Positions 1-12,382 of a stretch of 64,000 nt of DNA are shown here, one piece after another. Origin of the DNA: Rostrohypoxylon terebratum (Eukaryota > Ascomycota > Sordariomycetes > Xylariales > Hypoxylaceae); assembly GCA_022497145.1 (NCBI GenBank), contig MU385855.1, positions 124,001-188,000 on the forward strand. Direction: 5' to 3'. Position numbers and translations under genes: made by a program. The notes beneath the pieces were generated by a model, which had not been told where the DNA came from, ran no database searches, and saw only the letters and a list, made by a program, of their open reading frames with translations. Position 1 is the first letter of the stretch, and each line of letters starts with the position of its first letter.

Positions 1-3000
1 CATGGGAGGATTTAGAGGTTATCCCAAACTAAACTGCTACTACTGCACAGTAGGTGAGACAGAACTGAATTGACTGACATGATTGGGTGTCTAGACAGTC
101 TAGTACTCAGGAAGTAGGACCTAGGTGATGAATGACGGAAAAAGAAATCACCTAGGCAGCTGACCATTCAACATGTCAGCTACAAAGACGCTCAACTAAG
201 CGAATAAAATGGTGATGAGATCTGAGACCATAGTAGTATGTAACATAGTTCTCTATCTTGCCGTGTTGAGCGCTTATCATATGAGAGGTATTATCGGCAG
301 GCGAGAGAGCGTTGAAGAAGCATTGGAGATGAAGGGGAGCCTTGAGAAGAATGTGTTGTGTTCAGTTGTGTTCAGTCTGTTTTTGTTCGGGAAAAGAATT
401 TCCAAGGACCAAGGACCAAGGTTATGATTAGATAGGTGATTCCCTAATCGGGCAATAAAGTTACGGGTAGCGACCTCGATGTCCAGGTGTTTTGTTTGGT
501 GGATATTATGGATATTTTTGCGATACTGCGCAGGCGCAGGGACGGTTCGCATCGGTAGTCGGAGGTCTCGACTTCCCGTCTAGGGATGTAAATGTACCTA
601 AATTCGAAGATGGTTTACATTATCATGACATCAAGATTGTACCTAATCATGGATCCATGGGTGTATGGGTGTATGTAATTCTTTACCACATACATACATC
701 CATCAATCATTTTGCTTATTCACCCTCTCACCTCTATATCTACGAATATTGATTGCCTTAATCGGCCCCGAGAACTTGGCGTTTTGGGAATATTCATACG
801 GTAGGTAGGTACATACCTATAATCAACAAAGTATCGATCATCTAAGCCCACCGAATTTGGTGTGGGTAGCGCAAATTGCCATATTATCCCAATTTGAACG
901 CGGTCATCGACGGATATGATCAACCGGCACCGCCCGCATGGAAACTAATTTCTCTCCCATTAGAGGACCAAATTAAAAAAAAAAAAATTTTTTTGAAGAC
1001 GGAAATGATAGTACTATTGACTCACCAAATTTAGCAACGTGTCGATTCAACAGAAAAGCTTAAAATGGATTTGACACAACAGGCCTCGCGGCATCACAAC
1101 ATCATGTATGCCTTTTTCGCAACACGAATTTGATCGACCTCCCGAGTTCGTGGTTGCTGGGCAAATTCGTCGCCCTGAGTTTAAGACCGACCGCCGACTT
1201 GATTCTCCTTTAGTCCACTAAGACTACAGTCCACGCAATTTGTGTCAAAAATCTTCAATTATTAAAATTGGCCCTAAAAGGCACTATTATGTGACGTCAT
1301 GACGCCTTTTTTTTTCAATTCCCCGACCTTATTATTCGTAACCACGAAAATATCAACGACGCGAATGCGGTGAGCCACGGTGCTTTCCGCCCGTCATCTA
1401 CTTCGCATCATCATTACGAACCACAGTCATGAGATCGAGAGCCTACCTAGTAGAGGCTGAAAAACATTTAGACCGTGGGAACTGACCTCATAACCTGATG
1501 ACGCAATCCCGGATCTCAGTTGCCGTATAATCTAGATATTATGATATTATGACTCTAAAGCTAAGGTTACACGGCACCCGCTTGCCCGTCACATTTTCGA
1601 GATGCCCGCGGTTCTGCGAATCTCAACTATATTATACGAGTGGTTGACATGTCTGGACTCTGGAACATGTCTAGCCACTTCCTGGACCTGGTTATACGAG
1701 AGGCAAAGACTACGTCCTGATATCTAGATGCTTTTGCTGACATGTCAAGCTCTCCGGATGTCCACAATTTACATAAGAGGGTATTTAGGAGGCAGGGAGG
1801 TATACAGTCCCAACCCTCGATCCCCATTCGCCCCAAACTTCCAAAGTCACCATCAATGATTTCCTGCGGCGAGCTCACAAATTAACTAGGTAGTTTTTGA
1901 GACCCTAGGGCCTAGATAGCTCGAGGCCGGGTATAACCAGGCCTCAGTGTTTGATTTCGCCTGTAGGATGAATGTTGATTCACCTCGAACACTTTTCCTG
2001 TTCGTCTACATCCTACGCGTTAAATTAGGGACTAGAGTTTCGCTCACTCTACACAAAGTCTCGGTAGGAACTTGCTCCGCTCTTCGCCGGGAATAGATAC
2101 TAAACAGAATATAGGCTTTTTAAGTCCATGAATGTCGCAACAGATGCACTTCGGGTTTATTACACGTCACATGCATACCGTCACCGACTTTATTATGCAC
2201 GCATCGTTGATGGAAGGTCGGTTTTTTTTTCAACATCGGAACACGATTTCGTGAAATTACCTGTCATTGAGTAAACTGCGGCATATCCCGGAGACGATAG
2301 ATGTTGAATCGTACGGGAATTGTGTTGCCCGTCTCGGTATGGAAGTCACGTAGCCGGTGTCATTACGAGGTGAACTATGTATGCAGCTCCCGGCGAATAC
2401 GTCATATATCGATTTAGACGATCTAGTTCTGTTACCTTTTCGTCCTATGACGTGGCATTCGGCTTTACAAGACAGAGTATTACCACGGACTAAAAGAGGC
2501 AGACGGGATCGGTCCTGGAGATTTCTATGATTATTTGGAGAAGTGCATGAGGCCGTGTAGCAAGCTGCTGCTCAATGCTTTGGTGGTCCTTAAGAATCAA
2601 ACAAGGCGTTCAGATTCGGTAAAATTCGCGTCAGAGTTCGGTTCTCAATGTCATCGGCAAGAACGAAGTTATCTGGACATTCGCTTGGCTCTACACAAGA
2701 TATCTCACGAAAAATATTGCAACCCCCAGAGGTCATTTGAGGTAGAAGATCTTACCGTCTAATTCCTTAAGAACTATTGGCAATCTATTATGGTATGATA
2801 TTTTCAGTTTGCTTCCTTTGATGCCTTGCTTCAATCCCTGGCGAGAAACCCCAACACCAGGCAGCTTTCTGTAATATCCCACGACCGTCATGACCGCCAT
2901 AGATAGACCAATCATCGAGTATAATCTTGATGACCTGAAGTATTATGTCCAAGTACTCGTAACGTTGCGTTAGCTAGCTACATCAACAGACTACGAGATC

Positions 3001-4677
3001 TTTTTAAGAGGCATTTCAACGCCAAGCCCAGGACCACAATAAGGGTAATGGGATTTGAGGAGGCATTGTTAGAATATAGTGCTAGTGCTTCTATCTTCTG
3101 AGGGAGCCTCCGATATTCATACTATGCTGTTCCTTGTATCGAGCCCCTGTTTGGCAAAACAGTATTTTGAGAAACCGATATCGCTCATCCTAGCCTCCCT
3201 ACGGCGATCTCTAGGATGTACCTAGTATATATGATAATTTATAGGTTATAAGCTCATTGCCACCCAAACTCGCTGCACATGATGCGTTCAAACCGTAGCA
3301 AAATTGGCGCCAAGAGAGGTTGTTAACCTAGCAATTATATACCTACAACTGGCTGGTAAGTGTAGATACCTAAATAACTAATAGGGTTGGTGTTGGACAC
3401 TCTGCTCTTCTCTTGAGATGGCATCTTACGACCAATTGAACTTGCCCAAAACTTAATACCGTGCCTCCTGGACTTCAACAAATAGGGTTTATTTGGCCTT
3501 AGAAACCTGCTCTGAAATCAAACCGATCATCTTATATCCACTATCTTGAACCCAGTTCCCTACCCCACGAATCTTCCATTACTCTCCTCTGGACCTTAGT
3601 CTAGTCGATGTGTTCTTATTCTCTAGGTGATAATCTGCCGTTAGCTAGGTAGATATGGAGGTCTCGATGTTCGTATAAGTTGGTATCCATGGTTACCCAG
3701 GTACATGCTGTCGTATCCTCTCACGGATGATGAGTTACTCGGGACGCTCATCCGCGCCGGCATGTCTTAAGTCGACGTTTCACATACGTACACGAAGAGT
3801 TCAAGATACGATAGCTTGTTTCGTATGTCTGATCTTGGCGATATCGACGACGTCCTATCTAGTTGCATCCTACAATGTACATACCTAGGTCCTAGGACCT
3901 AGGTAATCCATTTTTATTTTTATTTCTTGACAGTCTAATGTCGTCTCTACTATCTTCTCATGATGTCTTATCAATCTTATTTTCACAACCCTATGTCCTT
4001 CTACATTCAGGTGTCCCCAAGTATATGTTCCGTTGGTACCTCTTGTCTGAAAGTGAAAATATTATGTGGTCACTTTTGCTACACGCACGGTAAGTCGAGC
4101 TATTGGGTTGTCAGTTATGTATTAGCTAAGAGAGTGACATGATATGATCTCTCAGAACTCATTAATGATATGGATAGGTACCTACCTGGCAGCCCTGGTC
4201 CTAAGCCTTAAGGTCCTAAGAGTTACATTAGGGCTGAAAAGGTTCTAAATCTACTAGCATGGGACAATACGTCATGTTATCTTAGAGCTAACATAGGGTA
4301 TTGTAATGATACTGTGCAATATATATAGTAGTATGAGATTAAAAGTTTTTGTCGACTGACAAGAGAGTTATCCCAAGAATAATAATAATAGGTCAAAGGC
4401 GAAAAGGGGATCAAGAGGTTAAGGGGTGGACTGGAAATATATCCACTTAAATTATGGGGCTAAATTGAGCCAAGAAAATGCAGGCTGATAAGATAACGAT
4501 AATAGTAACTTTTTTTTCAATCTCGATCGCAACTTCCATCTTGCGATTGATTTTATTCAATTGAACAAGCTTCTCGCAAAATTGGTTTTAATCGGCGCTA
4601 TCTTTCATTCCTTCTTCCTTTCGCAAAACAACACCCAATTCCCTTACCACAGCCATAGCGCTCATAGCTAGCCCAAG
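1..4677. other. Gene-poor region, no supported gene
   Basis: No reading frame here has recognisable protein character or sits in a convincing exon-intron structure. Visible landmarks are an A13T7 tract at 975-994, an isolated TGACGTCA (CRE-type palindrome) at 1292-1299, a 24-bp perfect palindrome at 3882-3905 and many TAGGTA/CCTAGG words. One open frame at about 2451-2762 (+) has somewhat protein-like content and is listed among the findings. Confidence 0.6.
3882..3905. repeat. 24-bp perfect palindrome of CCTAGG units
   Basis: Three CCTAGG hexamers are joined head to tail so that the whole 24 bp reads identically on both strands. Related arrays lie at 20094-20121 and 21399-21420, and a 20-bp palindrome with the same core at 11019-11038. 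All are intergenic. Confidence 0.85.
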
Positions 4678-5646
4678 ATGGCCAAGGATCGTGCGGACAA
4701 GCCCCGCAAGGAGAAAGGTGAGAAGGTCAAGACACCTAAAGACAAAGTGAAGAAGCACAAGAAAGAGAAGAAGGAAAAGAAGTTGGATGATGATGGCGAC
4801 GCCGAAATGGCCGAAGCCGCAAACGAGCCTACCGAGGCAGAAGATCCTCCTGTGAAATCAAGAGAACCTGTAAGTATTCTCAACTCCTCAACTCCCTTTT
4901 CTTCAAGCCTCTTAAGTGAAAAACTGCACGATGTGAACATATTACTCACCTTTAAATTTTAGTCGGTCGACATAATACTTGATGCCCCAGTCAAACCCAA
5001 GAAGTCGAAGAAGGAAAAGAAAGAGAAGAAAGAGAAGAAGTCTAAAAAAGACGAGAAATCCAAGAAGGAGGAAAAATCCGAGGAGCCCACCGGCGAAGAG
5101 CAAAAGTATACCACCTCTTTTAATAACATGACTCTACCTCTACGACCAGCCTCAAAGGACTCAAAGTACTCAAATGACGACAGTGGATCCAACCTCTTTG
5201 CGATCGACACGAAACCTACTCACGTCGACGTCGACTCCCTCGAGACGATTCCAGACAAGACGCCAAAGCCCGAGAAATCTAAGTCCAACGGCTACCACCC
5301 TCCTCCCAGCGGCCTCAACCGAGATGCTCGTCGACGCATACGCATGATCGAGGCGCGGCGCCAGATAATTCGAAAGAAGCTCGGTATACCGGAGGGCGTC
5401 ACCGACAAGGACGACGAGGTACAAGCAAAGTTGGACGAGTGGATCGCGACCATGGATGGCAAGATGACCGCTCGTATGGACAAGAAACGCCAGCGCAAGG
5501 AGAAGACTGCCGCGAGGCTCCGAAATCGACGAGGCAAGATCCTGACGGGAGAGCGTCTCAAGGACCGCCAGAAGGCGTTACGAAAGATAGAGAAGAAGGT
5601 GAAGAGACACGGGGGTGGTATTTCCGTCGTCAATGAGGCGTCATAA
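4678..5646 (+). CDS. Lysine-rich, probably nuclear or nucleolar protein of unknown function
   Basis: Two exons, 4678-4869 and 4963-5646, are joined in phase 0 over a 93-bp intron (GTAAGT donor, TTTTAG acceptor) and give 291 residues. The first third is dominated by Lys/Glu clusters (residues about 8-36 and 70-95). An acidic stretch lies between them, and a basic C-terminal block (about residues 180-285, rich in Arg-Lys and probably helical) follows. I recognise no catalytic motif, signal peptide or membrane segment. Such composition is usual in nucleolar or RNA-associated proteins, but that is inference from composition only. The start codon follows a pyrimidine-rich leader with an AAG ATG G context. 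The gene converges with the membrane-protein gene at 6082-6759. I cannot name the family. Confidence 0.8.
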
Positions 5647-6081
5647 TCTGTACAGCTTCACTACTCTTTTCATCTATTTGCATCTTCTTTTCCGAGAATG
5701 GCTCTCGAGGCGTTGGGGCTATGGTAGTATGAAAAGCTCGCTTTGGCTCAATTTCTTATTTGTTCTCGGATGCCATGTGTAGGCTACGAGGGATTCTTGC
5801 TCAGATCCGTCATGTATGCTAGAGCATTCACAAATATTCACGAGAAGTCAATTTTACGTGTGAATTATGAAAAACGTTGATTCCTCTATTTGATCGAGGT
5901 ATACTTTTCGTAGAGATGAGTGATGGCTTTGGGCCACGCCGTATGACACATGTCCCTAAACCGATGAACTCCAGCCCGTCCAATATGCTCCGATATATGC
6001 AGCTTCCGTGATCGTGATGTACAACTCGTCTTGAATATGCAACTCCACCATTTTGCTTAGTTCCATAAGAGGCTATGGATA
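5647..6081. other. Intergenic region between convergent genes
   Basis: This 435-bp stretch should hold the 3' ends of both flanking transcripts. I see no further gene or repeat in it. Confidence 0.6.
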
Positions 6082-6759
6082 TCAAGACTTCTTCGACCCA
6101 TCCTCTACATGAGTCTTTTCCGTTCCCGCCATCTTGTCCCCATCATCTTTCTTCTTGCCCCCGCTCCACACCTCAGAAATCTGATCCACGATAAGGCCCC
6201 AGTACCCGCCCCCACCCTCGCTCAGCGCCTCCTTCTCCCGCTGATCCCGCTTCTCCTTCCAATCGTCCGGGCTGTCGCCCATCCACACGCGCGTCAGCAG
6301 CCCCCTCTCCTCCTCCAGCCTCTTCCTCTCCAGCTCCTCGGCCAGCCTCCTCCGCTCCTCCGGGACGCCCGCATCCTGCCGCGCCTCCAGCGCGAGCTTC
6401 CGCGCGCGCTCGGCCTTCTCGAGGCGGATGCGCAGCTGCGTCTCCTTGGCGCGCTCGGGCAGCTCGCTGCCGGCCACGTTGGCGAGGCGGCGCCCGAGGC
6501 GCGCCAGCGTCGACGTGCCCGTGTAGTCGTGCACGAGCTGGTTCGTGCCCCACACCGTGACGCCGCCGAGGATCAGGAACCGCAGGTCCAGACGCCGCGG
6601 CGGTAGGAACAGTGCTAGGAAGGCTACGGGTGTCACGCCGAGGGCTACCTTGTGGATGTACGGGTTCGTGTTGTTGTATTCGTCGACTGGCGGCCTTGGG
6701 GGCGGCGCGGCGGCGGCGGGAGGGGGAGGGGGTTGTGGGGAGGTGGAGGAGGAGGACAT
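6082..6759 (-). CDS. Small fungal membrane protein of the kind annotated 'rhomboid family membrane protein'
   Basis: A single exon of 225 residues. I chose the internal ATG at 6759, which opens a Ser/Pro/Ala-rich leader, over one 28 codons upstream because family members begin with such a leader. After the Pro-rich start comes a conserved NPYIHKVALG block, then two hydrophobic segments (about residues 36-49 and 57-70) separated by PPRRLDLR, then a long charged Arg/Glu-rich coiled region and a Trp-containing C-terminal segment (YWGLIVDQISEVW). Fungal genomes label this family rhomboid-like, but I see no catalytic GxSG or paired His, so protease activity should not be assumed. The first exon region is very GC-rich (poly-Pro and poly-Ala codons). 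Confidence 0.7.
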   Translation of the reverse strand: MSSSSTSPQPPPPPAAAAPPPRPPVDEYNNTNPYIHKVALGVTPVAFLALFLPPRRLDLRFLILGGVTVWGTNQLVHDYTGTSTLARLGRRLANVAGSELPERAKETQLRIRLEKAERARKLALEARQDAGVPEERRRLAEELERKRLEEERGLLTRVWMGDSPDDWKEKRDQREKEALSEGGGGYWGLIVDQISEVWSGGKKKDDGDKMAGTEKTHVEDGSKKS

Positions 6760-9700
6760 TGTGTGTTGTTCTGGCGGAAGGGCGGATGGATGGATGGATG
6801 GGACGGGTTGTCCGGACGTTTCGTGGAGGAAATGCTCCTGCAAGTCTGATCTTTGCGGCGCCCGGGATCGAGTGAGATGGAGATGTACAGGCCTTTCGCC
6901 TCCCTCTTCTGCCCGTGTATCGCGGAGTTGAGATGGGGTACCCGTAGGTGACAGCGGGAGAAACAGACTTTCGAAAGAAGCTTAACTTTTTTTTAAAAAA
7001 CTCTGCAGGGGTGATCTTTGGCGGGTTGAGCTAGTGGACCGTGGTTCTGGAAGATCCCCGAGATCCTTAGACCTTAGGGTAGTTTTGATTGGTCGGATTG
7101 ATTTTATCTAAACTGGGTCCCTTGATCGAGATCTGTATGTACTGTATGTACGAAGTACATTTCCAGGTTTCCAATCTTCATTTGATCTTCTTCACCGGCA
7201 TGGCGTCCGAACTCTTAGACAATTGCCCGAGACAGCGGAGCGGAATGATTTAGATCCCGGAACACGGAGCCACATTCAATCCTGAATTAGAATTGTTGAT
7301 CACTAGTAATGTCCACGATGTCTTAATTCAACAGGTAGTACCTACATTAGTTTACGTGCGTATGGACAGTACATTGTCTCAGTCATAGGGCTTGGTTGTT
7401 AGGTTGACCTATAAGCTTCTCACATTTTGCGCATTTTGTCGCACCTGTCATTGTTTCTTTTTATTCTATGCCATTCTTGCGTATATCAGGTATGATTCAT
7501 CCGAATATCATAGGTAGTCATTCAGAATATACACAAAACTATACTAGGTAGGTACATTATAGCGTAGGATACATATAGATGTCAGCACTGCCTCAATAAT
7601 CATCGCATCAAGATGTCTACAAGGTAAGAAGAGCGGGAGGAATATAACCATTGCTTGTGACGATTAGGAAACTATCACAAGGCAGATTCTGATAGTTGCG
7701 CACTTCAATGACGCACCCATATCCGCATTTGCAACCATTCATTAATGATCGTGGTGTAACTTGCGTTTAACCCCTCCAAAAGGTCGCATGTCAAAGGTCC
7801 CTTTTTTTATGGTACGTACATACGCCATCGCCAATGGAATGTCGATTCCTCTCGGTCATGTCCGGAGGCTGCTGCGCCTTGCATTGGGGTTTGCTTGGCT
7901 CATCTGCCGGTTCGGTAGACCCACCGACCGTTCTGCCGTCGCCGTCCGTAGGCAAGGGCGCAAAAAGTCGGTCACTATCTCTTCAATTCGTAAGCTAAGG
8001 GCGGTTAAAAAGCGGGGACCTCCCCAATTGTCTGGGTTGGCAATGCACCGAAGCTTGTTAGTGCTCTGTCGTAAAGAAGGCTGAGTCGACAAAAGTCGGG
8101 GGAACTTCCAGTGTACATCATCCCTGTTTCTCTGTTTCTCTGTTCCTCGGCTTCAAATTAATCACCCGAAAAAAACATATCGAGGTAAAACCACTTCGAA
8201 ACCTCGGACATCTCTCGTTATTGCCGTTCATGTTGTACGGTTTCGCGTTTCTTCGCCAATACAATTTAGACCAGTAGTTTACCGGCTCTTAGATACTATG
8301 TCCGGGGTACCGACTCCGAATCCAACCTCAAGACTACTCAGTCGATAGCAATTGTTGCTTGCAGCCAATAAAGCTCTATATCATAGAATTAAAGGCTGCC
8401 TCATAACCATGGAAAAGGATATCACATAATTCCGTAATCATAGGGTTGTGACCTCCATGATACCGGCCGAGTGGGATAGCTCGATTGAATCCACCAATAG
8501 CCTATCTAGCTGACTCAGATGAAGAGTCGAGGTCCCCTAATTCTTGAGGTCTTAGGTATTGGATGTACCGCACCACCTGGTATCGTCGCTTAAGACAAGA
8601 AATACGACTGGGGAACTTCGGGATCAATGCATGCGGGGTGTTGTACTACCAGTAAAGGCCCGATACACACACTTATCGACACGCACATCAAGTTTTAGTT
8701 GTTTTTCTTGCTCTATGTAGGCATTTACACAGCAGCTCGTAGCAAGGCTGTCGCATAGAGCTGTATAATTTAATGCCGTGTACCGTCGAGGGAGCGAGTG
8801 TTAGGCTGCGGCAATTAGCGATGATAGGTGATTGTGGTCGCCTGCTCTGAAATTTTCAAGTTGTATGCCTAACATATCCGTCAGTCACGGAAAACAACGA
8901 ATATCATTCCATGCCGTAGGTATGGGAATTGGGGGTCTCACAGGCTGTTTCGGTACGTGCTGTGGTGGAGGGAAGTATGCAGAACATTGGTGCTAGGTGT
9001 ATCGAAACAATTGTGTTCACTTGATTAGTAGGTAGAAATGCACAGAATTCCGATATCACAGGACGATTTTTTTACGATTTGGTACCTCAGTAGGTAGGTA
9101 CCTAGGTAAGTGAGACAATGGTGCCATGATGTGACATGGACGTATATGGGTACTAAAATCCATCACACAACAGAAATATACCTATGGTTGCAGTAGCAGT
9201 TGTCAACAAAAGTTTTAAAGGAAATCGCGTTTGTCCGGGGAAGATCTCCGAGGGAAACAGATCTAGCGGGAATCGGAGAGTACATCTAGCCGACGGCCTG
9301 TCTAAAAATGGTAGTAGCAAGGTACGAAGCTTGCCTCGGTATCTCCTGGTTGGCCGGAGTGATGTCAATTGCTCGTACAATAACGGCAACCTTTATGGTT
9401 GTTCCTGTGGCTGAATTCTCAATGCCGACTATTCGAAAAGAACAACACTGAAAGGCCTGAAAGACCGGGTATCTTGGACTGTTACATATGTTGTGTAACA
9501 CGTAAGCTTAATGACGCTAGCCTGTATGAAGCGACGGATAGGTACCCAGGTAATTAGAGTCGCAGCGAAGACTGTAAATCGGTTAGCATGACATGTGCAT
9601 GGCGGCCTCTCGATTGCGTTTAGAAACTAATGCAGTCTCGCCCAGGAAATTTGGACGAATCAAGATAGGCGATGAGGTTGCACTATAGGGCTGACGGATT

Positions 9701-11018
9701 GCGAAGGAACATAGCGGGCGTTTTGCTAGAGGTCCGCGTATTGGTGCGTCTTGGTGCGTATTGGTGTAGAGATAAGACGATGCTTTTATCCTGCATATGT
9801 TACCCTTGGCAGCGACAGATATGGTGGAGAATAATTGGAGTGAGAGGTAGGCCATTAGGTTGATCGTAAGTTTGTCATAGGGCTGAAGTGGTGGGTACGA
9901 GTATAGTACTTTGGGCACGCTGGCATTTATTTCTGACACTCTAGTCTGATGTCTAGAGTGAAATGGTGGTGTCGATACATTCGAAAGGGTTCAGATGACA
10001 GATTCAACTTGTAGGGGGTACTTGGTCGAACATCCATGACACATGTGGATGTTTATGGATGTTCATGGACGTAGCTAGGGTTGTGGTGAGATATTCGAAC
10101 TAAGACAGCCCTGGAGGTTTAGAGCTTGCTGGTAGTAGTACTAGTGATCACATGAATGTTGTAGTTGAAATCAGACCAATTAGAGTGCCAGCCCTGGAGA
10201 GTGCTTGAGGTTTACCTTAGAACCTTAAAGACCGGGCTATTATTATTCCAATTATTACGTTGGAGGAAAGAATCAACGTCTCAGAATCATCCACTAGGTA
10301 GGTAGCGGAGTGGGGGTAAAGTACCTAAGGCTACGGAGGCATTCGAGAGCTCCAGGGCTGGTTAATGGTTTTGCCAGTGCTCTGGAAGGTTTAGGTCGCC
10401 CCGCAAAACCTTTTCGTCCAAAGTCGCCTGAGAGAATTGTGATTGGAGGATGCACTCGTCCCTGATTTCATTTCCATACTTTCCATACCCCTACTGGACA
10501 CCTACTGCAGGTAAACTCTAGCGGCCACTTTTAGCCAGAGACCATGACATTTGCAGTCTGCATCCGTACCATCCATACCAGCTTCAACCGGACAAGGACA
10601 GAAGAGACATCACGACCTAATTAATCCAATGACCCAATAACCGCTACGTTGGGTCGCATAGCCAGGGGACAATACCAACAATACCAACAATACCTAGAAT
10701 TTAAGGGTTACGTTCGAGGCTCGAGGACACCCCGCTATCAATGGTCACTTTTCAGGGTTTCATCCCGGACAAATTGGGTCACTGACAGGAACTCATTCTC
10801 AGCCAGCCGTCTTTCAGCCAAGACACCCACATACTATGTAATCTACGACAGGCTGGACGGGGGTAGTTTGGTAGTGAAGACATCATGGATGGTAAGCATG
10901 GCCAACGTTGTTCAACGACTAACAACATCATTCCTTTTTGCCACTCCAAGACCGACCACCGACGATAACTCACAAGACAGATCGCGCATCTGATTGTTTG
11001 TATTTACCGTGCGAGAGT

Positions 11019-11038
11019 GTGACTACCTAGGTAGTCAC
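11019..11038. repeat. 20-bp perfect palindrome centred on CCTAGG
   Basis: The 20-mer GTGACTACCTAGGTAGTCAC is its own reverse complement and is followed three bases later by another CCTAGG. It belongs with the other CCTAGG palindromes of the window. Confidence 0.85.
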
Positions 11039-12152
11039 CTAGGCACTAGGCTCTTGGCGTCCGATTACCATCTCGTCCTCTTAGCAAGTATCCCGACAGT
11101 ACCGGTAGGATGCCTGACGGGATACGTATCTGACCGAGCACCAATATTGGCAATTCGAAAGTGACACATGTGGATACCTATAGTACCTCGCGTACATAGT
11201 ACAACAAAGTATACCTACATGTATGCAATGCGCATATGCACAAGTGTGTCTTGAGGTACTACTAGGTAGGTTCCAAGGCTGACTCCTAGGTGTCATAGGG
11301 ATGCCTATCCCTACATGATCAGACAACTTTTTTTTTCATACTGCGTACGCCGTATGCCAGTCTACTAGGTACTACTTTTGCGACCTCTAGTCGTATTAAC
11401 CCTAATTGGTATTTCTACTTTGGCCTAATGGTCTTTGATCGTCATAGTATTGCCGTGTACCTACATCAACTAGGCGTATCCTAGTTTAGATGTGTACAGG
11501 GTATATGATTGGTCGCCTACCTCCCTACCACTACGACACTACGACACTTACCACATTGGAGGTAGCGAAGATGTACCTACCTAGTAGTGTATATAGACGC
11601 TGTGCCGCAATCTAAGCCCCCAATTTCCATTCCAGATCAATAACCTTGGAACCTTGGAACCTGACTCCAGGCTTGATCTTCTCCAAACTGCCAGAGTCCA
11701 TCGGGAACCCCTGCCCTTCCGGCTTAAAACTAATAAAATACCGTCTACCGTCTACCGTCTACCGGCTTCCCATTCTAAAACTCATTCGATCTGTCAGAGG
11801 CGTTCGAGGCCCTTCAACCTAAAGCAACTTACATCTCTCTCACTTTTTTTTTCTCCTTCTTGTCATTAGTGCTCTGCTCTTAGTTCTCTTACCTAGTCTT
11901 AGCTCTCTTCCTTTCCCCCGAGGTTTTCTTTCCGCTGGTTACCAAAAAAATAATTACTCGATACCCATATTGAAAAAAAAGACGAGTCTGCTCGGACAAC
12001 TCGAACGCGTACATATTGCTAATCTCGGCGTATTCGCCACTTCGTTCATTTCACCCATCACCCATACAATACAGGACTGGACTAGTTAGTGACGCACAGC
12101 GCATAGCACACAGCACAGCCTTTCATATCGAATTCCTCAAGCTTAAGCTTAT

Positions 12153-12185
12153 CCGTCGATAGCCCGTCGATAGCCCGTCGATAGC
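12153..12185. repeat. Tandem repeat, 3 copies of an 11-mer
   Basis: The unit CCGTCGATAGC is repeated three times, about 200 bp upstream of the start codon of the transcription factor at 12383. Confidence 0.85.
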
Positions 12186-12382
12186 TTAACTACCTATACC
12201 TACTAGGCAGTCATCGCTACTGAATCTAAACGCATTTGAATACATCGCTATTAACAAAAGAGTGTTTATCATTTACAAAGGGCCGTTGTGTTTGGGTGTA
12301 AGCTCCCTCCTCTTGGCACAGGCTCTGCCTTGAGAGCAGGAGTACCTCGGATTTGCTCCGGTTCGATTGAAATCTCGGCGAT

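Larger units (their letters stand above)
6760..12382. other. 5.6-kb gene-poor region
   Basis: No supported gene. It contains several TAGGTAGGTACC arrays, an inverted repeat with 10-bp arms at 10028-10037/10055-10064, three copies of CAGCCCTGGAG (10105, 10189, and inverted at 10350) and the 20-bp palindrome at 11019-11038. The last kilobase is pyrimidine-rich and likely holds the promoter and leader of the transcription factor starting at 12383. Confidence 0.55.
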
